A stretch of 64,000 nt of DNA from Pyronema omphalodes (lineage: Eukaryota; Ascomycota; Pezizomycetes; Pezizales; Pyronemataceae): positions 124,001 through 188,000 of the forward strand of contig JAJJXM010000046.1 in the NCBI GenBank assembly GCA_024516155.1, given 5' to 3'. Shown piece by piece: positions 46,641 to 58,362 of the stretch. Position numbers and translations under genes: made by a program. A model generated the notes under the pieces. The model was not told the DNA's origin. It worked only from the letters and a program-made list of their open reading frames with translations, and did no database searches. The number at the start of each line of letters is the position of its first letter. The stretch's first letter is position 1.

Positions 46641-47706
46641 TATTCTACCCATAAAATATACACAACAGGTATTTGCCAAAGGTGTACACACATATATATC
46701 CATTGAATGGACGACGGTATATTTGTGAGTAATACACTGGCCAATTATTTTTGGCCATAGTAAGTACCAAGAAGTCTATGATGGTTCAGTCCGTCAGTAG
46801 TCATCAGTATAAAAGCTCATGCCTCTGATCACTTTGAGGGAGTGATGTGTAATAGCCGATTGGGAGGCGTTCTTAGCCGTATCCGCAAGTAGATTAGGAT
46901 TGTGGTGGTAAAATATTGAGTGAATATCCTGATTATGGTCCAGTAAGTTGTAACAGTCGTAAAAATTTCTCATTGTAGTATCGGGAAGAAGCAACCCAAA
47001 AAAACGGTATTCTTGAATTTTGTTCTGAAATAAATGATAGTTGAGCACGATATCGATGTTCTTATCGTCGTTACAGTCAAACCTTCGCCAATCAGGATCT
47101 CGCATTAATATTTCATGATGAATGCAAACGTCATTGCACTAAGATGCTAGATGAGCATTTTCAATTGTTCTGATTGTAGTACCCTAACTGTGACATACGT
47201 CAATGGTGGCCGACTGTACTACAAATTAGAACCTTAAAGTCATATGTGCAAGAAGTAACAATACTCAATCTAAGAAATGTCTATTTTAAGACCAAGTCAA
47301 CGTCATTACTATGTGAACTGCGTAATGGCGTTTCAAAACTTACTACCACCCCCGATAGTTCCCAGAGCGCGCACTGCGCACTAAGAAGCTTGGCAGTCGA
47401 TACTGAGGTGGTGGACGTGAAACGCAAATGGAAGTATTGTCTCTTTTCTTCGGACTCTTCTTCCACCTCCATTTTTTCAAATATTCTCGTATTTTTCGGT
47501 GAGAATCTTCATTCATCCTAGGATATTCTTATTGGTACAAATTTTTTTTAACTTTAAAAAGGTGCGCATCGCGTCAACCCCAGACGCGTACAGGGGTCTA
47601 ATCCGGATTCACCCCGCGCGTACCACAGGAACGACACGCATGCCGCGACTTGAACGTACTCCTCGACACCCTGACGATTGCGACAATCCTTCGGAAGCTG
47701 CTGAAA
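46641..47706. other. Intergenic region and SLX4 promoter
   Basis: Contains the unassigned minus-strand frame 46794-47105 and, from about 47360, the upstream region of SLX4. Upstream ATGs (for example 47640) in another frame precede the SLX4 start and could reduce its translation. Confidence 0.45.
47565..47620 (+). promoter_or_regulatory. CGCG / MCB-like sites upstream of SLX4
   Basis: A perfect ACGCGT (47584-47589) lies about 120 bp upstream of the SLX4 ATG, with CGCGTC and CGCGCGT variants on either side. ACGCGT is the MluI cell-cycle box bound by MBF in fungi, which drives DNA replication and repair genes at G1/S. Position and target fit; binding is inferred. Confidence 0.4.
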
Positions 47707-50700
47707 ATGGCAGCGACGCCATTACGCAGCTCACACACTCTCTCGTCGTCACCGTTGCTTTCGCCTTCGGCCATTATTGCAACTTTACCGGCGAAAGCTC
47801 CCAAAACACCGGCAATTCCTCGAGCGGATTCGTTAAACCGTTCAACGAGTATCTGGGATGTCCCTGAGAGCGATGAAGATCCAGTGTTGGAGGAGCTACC
47901 GAAGAAGCAGCCGAGGAAGAGGGCGGTAAAGGCCACAACAACTGAGAAGAAACCAAGGGCGAGAAAAAAGGATGCTACATTGTCGGTGGCGACTAATAAG
48001 GATGTGAGGGACGGAGTGAAGAGCAAATATTTTTCCGGTGGTGTTGCTGAGGCCTTGGAAGCTTTGGGAGAGTCACTGGACATTATACCACCAGCAGAAA
48101 CAGCTGAGCCAAAACCCAAGACGGTCCGTAAAAGAGCACCGAAGAAAACTACCGGAGATGCAACAGCAGCCCCAAAGCCATCTCGGAAGAAGGCAGAACC
48201 TAAAGCGAAGGCAGCGCCTAAGACCAAGGCAAAATCAAAGGAGAAGGAAGCCGGAAACAAGGAGGGAAATGAGGCAGAAGCTACCACAGGGTTAGAACCA
48301 ATAGCAGAGGATACCCCAACAGTTCCGCTACCCTCGCCACCCCGAAGAAGAGAATGGACGCCTGTCCTCGACACTCTTCCCGAGCCTACGGAAACTCCAC
48401 TACATACCGATGCCGATAATGTGCCACCCACGGATACTCCAATTACCTCGTTTGGGAACAAAATTGGTGCTTTACGATTTAGTACGTCCGTATCAGATAG
48501 TACCAGCATGCCGACGGAACTCCGACCGCTTGTATTGAAGAAGCGGCCAATTGAGGTTCGCTTCTGGTTTTTGAGTAGCTGATATTTCAATTAACTTTTG
48601 ATAGATGGTGGAATTACCTAACCCACGCCCTCCCCCAGCCGAACCGGCACCCAAACCGAAAAAGACTCGGAAGAAGCCACAGACCCTTACCGAACGAGCG
48701 TCCGCACAGTACCGCCAGGAACCTGGATCACCACAGCCGATTACACAGTTTTTTGCTACCTCTAAAAAGACATCTGTATCAGGCAAAGAGAAGGCGGCAA
48801 CTTCAACTGCCGGGGCTACTAAGAAGCGGAAGAATGAGGAGGAAACAACGCTGGTCAGCCCAAATACGGCGAGACAGCGGCTTGACCGGCAAGAATTTGT
48901 GTTCGGAACACTATCCCAGTTGGAGAAGCAGACTGTTGAAGATGAGGAAGTTCTCTCGCCACCACAAATACAACAGGAGGCAGAGCCCGTGCCGGGGGGC
49001 ACCATTAATCGTGTAGTAACAGCATCAGGGGGACTATGGGATGCAGCAGGATACAGAGATCCAGTAAATGCAATAAATGATGCGCCTGCAGCAGAGAACT
49101 TGGAAAATACCTGCGCCGCGGAGCATCCACAACGAGAGCCTACACCGACACTCCCGGATGCTCCGCCGGTTAATCCTCACCCAAAGCCGAGTGATAAACC
49201 TAAGCCTGCTGTCAGTAAAAGGTACAGCGTTGTTGACTTAACGCTATCCTCTTCTCCTGCTGCAAAACCAGCTTTGTCGAAGCCAAAAAATCCTTCTGAA
49301 CCACCAACATGGACCATACCCTCCTCCTCGCCAAAACAGCTGCCGCGGCTGCAATCATCGCCCATAATTGCCGCAGCTGTAACATCCTTTTCCAGCCCAT
49401 GTGGTTGGAATATACCGCCTCCAATTTTCTCTTCACAGCCCTCCGCAAAAAGAGCCTTTACAACTACCGCTTCACCAGAGGCTAGAAGAGCCAAATCATC
49501 TTCACCTTCTGGGGATCAGAGCTTTGAGGCTCCTCCGCCGTCATCACCTCCTCCACAAATTGCCTCTAAATTGGTGGAGCCAGGCGAAGAAACTGCAGTA
49601 GCTGTAGTGACGCCAAAGCGTCGTAATCGAGTTCAAAAACTTGTGCTGGAAGCTGTGGAGGGTGAAGCTGTTGCATCAGACACGCCAGCCCCCAAACCAA
49701 GAAGCCGAAGTCAATCACGAAAATTAGTCCCAGAGGTGATTGAAGAGGATGCGGCGGCAGCTGCTACACCATCTCCTAAACCAAGAGGACGCCCACGAAA
49801 AGTCATAGCTGAAGCCGTGAAGGAGGATGCAGTGGCAGATACACCAGTCCCCAAACCAAGAAGCCGATCAAGAAAGGTAGCCGTGGAGGTAGTGGATGTT
49901 CTAGAGGCCCCTGTGGCTCCGGTGGCTCCCCTGACCTCCGATTCTGTCGAGCAACTACCGATGTCTCCTTCCCCCAGTAAACGCCGTACTCGCTCACCAT
50001 CGGAGACTCCGGTAGCTAAACGCAGGTCGGTATCAAGAGCAGCAACTCCAATGGAGGCCGCTTCTGTGCTGGATGCCGAACCAACAAAGTTGGTATCAAT
50101 ACCAAACATTGAAAAACAGAAAGCAGAAGTACTGGTAGACTCAGAACCTGTACCAGCAAAGAAGCCACGAAGTAGAACGAAGAAGGCCGTGATGTCAGAA
50201 GAGCCAGTGACTACGCCGAAAGCGTCAGGTTTACCAGATAAAAATGCTTTGGATACCGAACTAGTTCCAGTGGTTGAGATTCCAGCCTCTCCCGAGCCAG
50301 AGATTATTGTTTCGCCCCGAAAGCGCCGCAGTGTCTCTCCATCCGAGAGCTCCCCGGCAAAGCGCAAGGCAAAATCTCGTGCAAAGACCCCTGTGGAGAC
50401 CACGGAGCCGGAGATGGTAGCTGAACGATTATCAACACCTGATATTGACGACTACCTCCCAAAGCGTGCTGCCTCTGTGCAACCAGTAGTAACCAAGGAA
50501 ACAACACTCGATATCGACGACCTTCTACCACAGTCAAAGAAAACTCGGAAACCACGTTCAGCTTCTGCATTACCTGGTAGTGCTAGTAAAAAAGCTACAA
50601 CTCCTGATATTGACGACATCCTCCAATCAGTAAAAAAACCTGCCGTCCGCAAGTCACGAGCCAAGGTGCCATCTGGTTCACCATCAAGAACTCGAACGCC

Positions 50701-51322
50701 TTCACGAACCAGGTCTCGGTCCCGGTCTATCGTCTCGGAAACTGAAGTTGAAACGGCTACTAAAACTAAGGCAAAGCGTACACCCAGAGTTCGTAAATCT
50801 CGTTCGAGATCAGTTATACCTGAGACCGATCATGAAGATAATGCGCTGTCTTCACCTGAGACGACAAGGAAAAGAACGAGGCGAAAGTCACGTTCCAAGT
50901 CGCCAAAAAGGTCGCCAAGGAAGAAGACTGTAAAAAGGACACCGAAGCTGAAACCTTTGGCGAAGGAGTTGGAGGAGGATTTATTCAAGAGGATTGGTGC
51001 CGAGGTCAAGAAAGATAAGACTCCGGGTGGTTGGTTTGAGAGGATTCTTATGTATGATCCTATCGTGGTTGAGGAACTGGTGGATTGGTTAAAGGAACGG
51101 GGAGTGGTGAGAGTCCTGGGTGGAGAGGTAGAGGAGCCCGAGGCACCGAAAAAGAAGGGGAGAGGAAAGGCAAAGGCTAAAGATATAGAGCCAGAAGTAG
51201 AGGAACCGGTGAAGGAACCGGTGGCGCCAATAGATGAGGATGTAAGAGCATGGTGTTATTACGCTGGCGTGTGCTGTGTAGACACTTTGACGAACGGTGG
51301 CAAGACTAGGAAGAGGCTGTAG
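47707..51322 (+). CDS. SLX4: Structure-specific endonuclease scaffold SLX4
   Basis: Two exons, 47707-48555 and 48605-51322, about 1188 residues. SLX4 is the regulatory subunit of the SLX1-SLX4 nuclease that cuts branched DNA such as stalled forks and Holliday junctions. The diagnostic part is the C-terminal SLX1-binding domain (from about residue 1080): ELEEDLFKRIGAEVKKDKTPGGWFERILMYDPIVVEELVDWL and then RAWCYYAGVCCVDTL. The rest is mostly disordered, very Lys/Arg/Pro/Ser-rich, typical of fungal SLX4. It includes repeated TPxPKPRxRxRK blocks, three copies of a DIDDxL motif (STPDIDDYLP, TTLDIDDLLP, TTPDIDDIL), SPQPITQFFATS (a degenerate PCNA-binding box) and an SR-rich patch near the end. The intron donor is the weak GTTCGC; the join IE/MVELP keeps the family pattern. 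The start is the first in-frame ATG (MAATPLRSSHTL). Confidence 0.85.
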
Positions 51323-51689
51323 TAAATACGAGGGAAAGGATTGGAGTGGGAGTTTGGTTATGGTATTGATTTATAGCATTTTTTATGGATACCCGGGCGG
51401 CATTTGTCTTTGTGTAAATTATGTACGATATTCTATGAAGAAGGTCTCGCAAATGAGGAACAGCAGTGGGTCTAAACCCTTTCTAATATTTGATCTGGGT
51501 CTTGAGAATCTGCGATGATGGGTCAAGCCTTTTGTACATCCACCGAAAATGCGTTACGTGCATGATCTACATCCGCTCCACCCGACCCCGCCTACGTCAT
51601 CGCTATCCATCACATTTCATCCTGTTTTGCTCTGAGCATCAATGCAAAATTTATATATCATCCATGGTAATGTAATCCCTCAGTAAATA
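51323..51689. other. Short intergenic spacer, malic enzyme promoter
   Basis: 367 bp between the SLX4 stop and the first malic enzyme ATG, both on the + strand. It must hold the SLX4 3' UTR and the malic enzyme promoter. No distinct motif seen. Confidence 0.5.
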
Positions 51690-53634
51690 ATGTATTCCAA
51701 ACATCTATCCAATATCCCAACAACTCGAATCTCACCAATCTCCCGCATCATCAAACCATCACTACTACATCACAACAAATCATCCACTATGACAACCGAA
51801 TCATCATCCTCCTCATCTCTCCCCTGCTCCCTAACTGGCCACTCACTACTCGCATCTCCATACTACAACAAAGGCTCTGTTTTCACCCCCTTAGAACGCA
51901 AAACCTTCTCCCTAAATGGCCTTCTCCCCTATCTCCCTCAGTCTCACGAACAACAACTTTCCCGAGCTTATTCACAATACCAAAGTAAACCCGACGATCT
52001 ATCAAAAAACACCTTCCTGAATTCTCTCCGATCCCAGAATCTGACACTTTTCTATTCCCTAATCCTCTCCCACCTAACCGAAATGCTACCTATTATCTAC
52101 ACTCCCACGGAAGCCGAAGCCATCAAACGATACTCCCGACTTTTCCGACGACCGGATGGTGTTTTTTTGAATATAGAAATGTCAGATCAAGAAGTAGAAG
52201 ATGCATTAAAAGCCTGGGAAAAGGGAAGGAGGGAAATATTTGGGGATTTGGAAGAGACGGAGGAAACTAGGTATGTGGTTGTTAGTGATGGAGAACAGGT
52301 TTTAGGAGTGGGGGATCAGGGGATTGGGGGGATTGCGATTGCGGAGGCGAAGGGGTTGTTGATGACGCTGTGTGGTGGACTGCATCCGGGGGTGGTTTGT
52401 CCTGTGGGTTTGGATTGTGGGACGGATAATGAGGATTTGAGAGGGGATGAACTTTATTTGGGGTTGAAGCATGGAAGGGTTAGGGGCGAGAAATATGGTA
52501 TGTGGTGCCTTTTACTGATAATGCGGATATAGAAGACGGATGCTAATGAGGTGTAGATCGGTTTATTGAATCTTTTGTGAAGGCGGTGAAGAAATTGTTT
52601 CCTAGGGCGGTGTTGCATTTCGAGGACTTTGGGGTGATGAATGCTAGGAGATTATTAGAAACGTATCGGGAGAAGCTGCCATGCTTTAATGATGATGTCC
52701 AAGGAACTGGAGTTGTAACTCTTGGCGCAATGATGGCTGCAGCGAAGGTGACGAAAGTGGACCTTAAAGAAATGAGAATCCTTATTTTCGGTGCTGGGTC
52801 TGCTGGTGTTGGTATTGCAGATATGCTAGTCGCTTCTGCTGTGGAAGATGGTGTTGACGAAAAGGAAGCTTGCAAGAATATCTGGTATGTCATTTTCTAT
52901 GCTTAGATCTGGTTTAGCAAGGCACTGACAAAACCAATAGGATGGTTGACAAAAATGGTCTCCTCTTGGAATCAAGTTATGACTTGAGACCTGTCCAGAA
53001 GCCTTACGCAAAGCCCGACTCTGACTGGCAAGACAAAGATACCAAAGATCTCACCAATTTGATTTCTATCATCAAACCCCACGCATTGATTGGAGTCAGT
53101 ACAATTAAAGGCGCCTTTACCGAATCCGCTGTAAAAGAAATGGCAAAGCATGTTGAACGTCCCATCATATTCCCTCTATCTAACCCTACTTCTCTCCATG
53201 AAGCTGTCCCGGAGGATTTGATCAAATGGACTGAATCAAAAGCCCTAATTGCCACAGGATCTCCTTTCCCTCCAGTTGAGCATGATGGGAAAAGGTTCGA
53301 GATTGCAGAGAATAATAATTCTGTTGTTTTCCCGGCAATTGGGCTGGCAGCAGTTATTGCGGAGGTAGAAGGGATCACCGATGGAATGCTCGTGGAAGCG
53401 GCGAGAAGAGTGGCGGGTATGAGTCCGGCACTTGATGGGGAGGGAAAGGCTTTGCTGCCAGATGTTGAGCAGGTCAGAGAGGTTGTGAGGGATATTGCGG
53501 TAGGGGTTGTGAAAAAGGCGCAAGAGGAGAAGCTTGTGAAGAAACAGGGCGTACCGGAGGATGAGGAGAAATTGAAGAAGTGGGTGGAAGAGAGGATGTG
53601 GAAGCCGGAGTACAGGGAGCTGAAGAAGGTTTAA
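51690..53634 (+). CDS. Malic enzyme (malate dehydrogenase, decarboxylating)
   Basis: Converts malate to pyruvate and CO2 with reduction of NAD or NADP. Three exons: 51690-52497, 52557-52884 and 52941-53634, about 609 residues from the first ATG. Landmarks: YTPTEAEAI and the GVGDQGIGG segment; the conserved FEDFGVMNARRLLETYREKLPCFNDDVQGTGVVTLGAMMAA with metal-binding acidic residues; the Rossmann fold GAGSAGVGIADML; and RPIIFPLSNPTS with ALIATGSPFPPV. The first 33 residues (MYSKHLSNIPTTRISPISRIIKPSLLHHNKSST) are basic, hydroxylated and free of acidic residues, like a mitochondrial presequence. A second ATG at 51789 (MTTESSSS) would give a 576-residue cytosolic form. Yeast Mae1 is mitochondrial. 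NAD versus NADP preference cannot be told by eye. Confidence 0.95.
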
Positions 53635-56600
53635 TGTGCAAAATTTATTGTATATATCTGATTTGAGTTGTCTTTAAGAGGTATTATTATGGTTTAGACT
53701 TAATAAGACTGTACTGCTTAACAATGCGCGACGTTGACCGCGATAATCATGCCGTATCACTCGAAAAATCATGAATCGTCTACCATTCACATTTTTAGAG
53801 CCATTTTATGGTAACTATAGAACAATTTTTTAAGGAATCTCGCTCGGCAGTTGGTAAAGCTTAGTACTCTATTTCAAATATAGCAGTTTTCGAAGGGCCT
53901 TTCTACAATCTGGCTTTTGAAAAACTGGAGGTTAACAGTTAACACTGATGTACGTGGATTAAGTGATCCCCAGTGATCCGTGTTAAGTATCCTGAATATT
54001 TGCCATCACACAGCGGTAAATAATGGATGCATTATAAAAGGAAATGGTGTCAGAATTACTGTCTGAATATCAGTGCAAGCAGAGTCAAGTGATTGATGAT
54101 TCATAAAGCTCGCTAGCTTAACCGAGGGATTTTAATTGCTCTTATCTTACTCTTTTAGTACATTATTTACTCTTCCGTTTTTTCCAGCGCTGCCGAATAC
54201 CGATTTCCCCATACCCCAGATATACTAAAAAGATTTGGCAATTCGCGTAAATTTTTGAGTCTCAAGTCTCTGTAGTCCAGCGGCGTTCTCCTTAGCTACT
54301 TGCTGAATTGGAGCGTGACTAGCATTATATACCCAATGACCCATGGTACTGGCAGAAGTCGAAGTAAATTATCCAATACAAGAGATTGTGTGCTTTGTGG
54401 CCGGCCTTCGGCCGGCCTCCACAGTTACAATCTGTCGCCATTGTTGTCGCTTGGACTAGGTGTAAAGTGCTGATTAGTACCGAACCCGTTTCTGTTACAA
54501 CCTTTATAATGCAGACGCATCGCATGCACAGAAGAGCCTGTCAAATGTTCCTAGTGAAATGACAAAAAAAAAAAAATGATTAAGTATGGCGCTGCAGAGG
54601 GAAGTTATGGCAGCTTGAAGTAACCTGGGATTTAGATATATAATCTATAGAATAAAAATTCATTCGCTAAGCAGAAGCGGTCTTTGATAACCAATATTTC
54701 CAGTGGTAAAATCAGCATTATCCTCTAAAACTACCAACCGTGCGTGTTGCTTCCGACAGACACGAGAAATGCTTGTGTAATTTTGAGATGATGAATGGTG
54801 ATGCAATCCAACGTGAGTTCTTCACGGCTGTTAAAAGTTGTGAAATTGACTGCGTGAATGGGAATCTAAATTGACTCGACAATTTATAGCGCGAACGGTG
54901 GTTGAAAGGCAAAATTTATTTTGGGTAGGCAAAATAATGTTTCTGCTCGTAATGAATCGCTTTTTAAATCTCTAGTTCAGCCATGATCATGAATAGTCTC
55001 TTACACTGGTGCCTAAAGATGGTGGCGCTAGCGCGCCACCATCTTTAGGCACGAGTATGTAGGTCAGTTCATGAGTTCACATGTCGACCAGTGTCTTCTT
55101 GACAGAGAAAGACTCTGATAGAGACTACAGGTAGTTCCGACGTTGAGGCGAAAAATATTATCTAGTATACATAGTTCTCATAAACTTCAGTACTCCATGA
55201 GTGCATCGGATCACGGTGCTACGTATTTTGTTTGTCTTCATTGATGCATTCATAAGAAAAGGTATATTTCTAACCAACTTTAGCAATTTTTTCTCATTTT
55301 CATTTTCTATGGTCTTTCAAAACAAACCCTCGCCTCCAGTAATATTGTACGGAAATATCCTTGAATTTATCTAAGGATCTCTCGAGTGTGCTCAGGAACG
55401 ATCATCAAGTAGCCGAACCTAGAATCGACAAAGTTTCCGACAGGAAGAGATATTGTCCAAAGATTCGACTTAATGCTGTAGAACTTAGAGTGAAACCTTG
55501 TGTTGGTAGCCCTCTCCGATGCAAGCAATCCAACCTGAGTATACATGATTAGCCCTACGTTACGTTTTTCTGGTGTGTGTAGTGTCTGTGCCGCGAGAAC
55601 GTAGTGTACATTGAAGGACATAGTGACCTCCCCACCATAGCGTTGCACCATGGTTTGCTTGCTACGACGACGTGGGATTCAGTCAACAGACCAGCGGCAT
55701 CGTGGGTATCATGCATTGGAAAGGTGATACACATATCTGTGGTCTCGGTAATATTCAGACACCTCAAACACATGCACTGATGGGCAAGCAATCTTCAACA
55801 CACCTCAACACCATGACAATCTACCTGATATTTGCCTTTCACGAAGTTTCGTGAACTACAAACAAAAGATCCCGAATACACAAGACTGTCAAAAATAAAA
55901 GAAAAAACCTGTCTTCTCCCTCTTTTCGTATACCAATAACAGAAATAAAAAGTTTAACCAATTGACAAAATCAATTAAATCAATAAATCATGGAAGAAAT
56001 AAGATACACAAAGGAAAAGCATTCATGGTGTCAACAAAAATCTGGCATCAATAGCACTGTCAAGGCTAAAAACATTCCACATCCAAGCTAGTATGCCCTA
56101 GTGTTTTTCCCGCAATGTTCCTATGACGTTGAGTTCTTGGCTCAAGCTCCCAACTGCCCTCTGAATGTCCTTTCCGCGTTCCTTCTCTGCGCTCTCCCAC
56201 CCCGATAAGCTCAGCTCTCCGGGCAAACCTCCAGTGCTCCCCCATTGCACATCTATGAGACAGAGTTTTTTCTGGTTTGACCTCTGACCCAGAATCTACA
56301 GCGCTCCGTTGTCACTTCTCCTGGCAGTTAACCAGCGTTTCCCTGCTCTATTGCTGCCAGGCAGCTTTGTCTCTGCACTGACCCTCGATGCAGCATTAGC
56401 AGCTCGCCATTCGCGAATCCCATGCTTCCCCATTGCAGTCCCACAATTCTTGTAAGTATCTATTTCCCCCTAGTGTGATTGTAAGAAGATAACTCTGCTA
56501 CAGGAAGGGATGAATCTTTGATGACGATAATGCAATCGTCGTTCAGCTTCATCTTCGGACTTTCATGTTCCATTCACTGTCAAGGAATAAGGTATTGTAT

Positions 56601-57730
56601 CTAGGAATGTAGGTACTTCATATAAGTAATCGACACTCACAAGAAGCCTCAACAGAGGTTGTTTTCTTACATTGGCTTATTTTCAGTGGAGGTTCGCTAG
56701 TGGGTTGCAGAATCGGGTGTGAGCTGATTTGTAGGAGTGCATGACATTAGTGTCAATAATAGAATTCACAAATATTGAATTATTTTAAAAGGAGCAAAGG
56801 TCTACAATGCCCGTCTCTTGGGGCATCGTGTTTCTAAATGCCCAACCGGTCTACAATGCTCGTCACCCTACAATGCTCGTCACCCCCTCACAAAAGGTGG
56901 ATGACTAAGTCTCACTTGTGGCTCAAGAACACGCGCGAATGAATAACACACGCGAATAGGGACAGAAAATCTCGGTACTTGAAATAATCATGGCAACGCA
57001 TCTGTACATGGAGGGACAAAAAACCTTTGCAGTTTTAATTAGCTTTTCATTTTTCGCTTTTCATTTGTTGCAACGCAACAGTGCAGCAGAGGAAGAGTGC
57101 CTACCTACCAAAATAAATTGTCGCCACAATGACACAGCCACACCGCTGACTAAAACACTGACAGAGGCGCATCACAGAACCGTAAGTGCTTCACTTGTAT
57201 GTAACATGATCCTTTGTTTTTGTCTTTGCTAGCATATGCTACTGATATAACCTTGATCAGCCTCACAGATTGATAAGATAAAAGGATGATAAGATCGACC
57301 AGATCGTCCCGAGCGGTCAGCCTGTGGGATTTATGTCCACCCACTGTTGCTTTGTGTGGAGTTTTAGATAGCTCTATCTTGCCCTAGTAATCTCTTATGG
57401 TTCTTGTAGCTCTTTTGGTGCTCTTAGCCCTTTTGATGACTTTTTTGATATCTCTTGCTACCGTTCCAGATTGGAAAGTTATATCAACTTATTCTTAACT
57501 TATCATCAACACCAACATGGACACAAATATGTACTGGCATCAGCAGTGACAGTAGAAACCTAGATAGTTCAGGTATGTCGTTACAGATAATTTTTATGCA
57601 TTCTATGTATAATTTCAGTAGTTTCCATAGTTCCTATCGTTTCCATCACTCTCATAGTCTATCCCTTCTAGGCAACGATAGCATGTTGTGATTTGATTTG
57701 ATTTGATTTTCTTGAACGTTCCCAACCTTA
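53635..57730. other. Long non-coding stretch
   Basis: About 4.1 kb with no convincing gene. It contains a small GGCCGGCC-TTC-GGCCGGCC hairpin (54399-54417), a perfect 44-bp palindrome (separate entry) and three partial repeats of CTACAATGCTCGTCACC at about 56800-56890. Open frames on both strands near 55367-55791 overlap each other and match nothing I know. A GC-richer, C-rich block lies at 56100-56480. Confidence 0.5.
55009..55052. repeat. Perfect 20-bp-arm palindrome
   Basis: Arms 55009-55028 and 55033-55052 are exact reverse complements around a TAGC spacer, itself palindromic with its flanks (GCGCTAGCGC). The arms start GTGCCTAAAG. No gene overlaps. It could be a transcript hairpin, a protein-binding palindrome or the footprint of a tiny inverted-repeat element. 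Confidence 0.95.
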
Positions 57731-58362
57731 AGGTTATGACGTATGCCACAGTCTAATTACATTTCAAGGCTCCAGCTGTTACCTTGGAGTCTCGCTGGGA
57801 TCCGCCCCAGAGCGTACTTCATTTCTTGGGCCTGTTGCCACCTCTCTTCCTCCTGCTGGTTTTCATTCTCGCCGTTACATTTTGGAGCCCTGTTTGCTCT
57901 TTTCCCTCCCGGCACTCGCACTCTACACTCTCACTTCATTATTCATACCCTGTCGTTGCTCTCTTCTGCTCTCCTCTGCTCTCCTATGCTCTCCTTAACT
58001 CTCCTTAACTCTCCTCTTCTCTCGTCGCCTCTCTACTTCAATCCTCTCTGCTCCTCTCCTCTCTTCTCCTCTCTACTCTGCTCCGTTACACTGGTCTTCG
58101 CTCCTCTTCTCTGCTCTTTGATATCACTTCACTCCGCCTCTTTCCTTTCGCCCCTCGACTTTTCCCCCTTCTTTTTAGACCTCTCCTTTCACCTCTCTTC
58201 TCAGCTTTTGTCTCATCCTGTCCTCTTCTTCCTCTCACTTCTTCTCTTTTGCCTTTCTCGCGCGCTACCCTTTCTCACTCTTGCTGTTCTTCGGCTCTCT
58301 ATGTACATAATTATGTATCTGTCTTCAGGTTTCTTTTTTTTTTTTTTACAGCATTATTCGTC
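57731..58362 (-). repeat. LINE 3' region and purine-rich tract
   Basis: Downstream of the LINE coding remnant on the minus strand. It includes an A-rich run (58331-58349), a long stretch of pyrimidines on the + strand (57953-58260, CTCTCCT repeats), and at 57731-57820 the segment shared with 40251-40340. Next to it on the minus strand lies a short (TCAAA)n tail, as many non-LTR elements have at their 3' ends. The large open frame on the + strand here is a by-product of the pyrimidine tract. Confidence 0.5.

Noticed and set aside
47598..48590. 330-codon minus-strand frame
   Set aside because: Antisense shadow of SLX4 exon 1.
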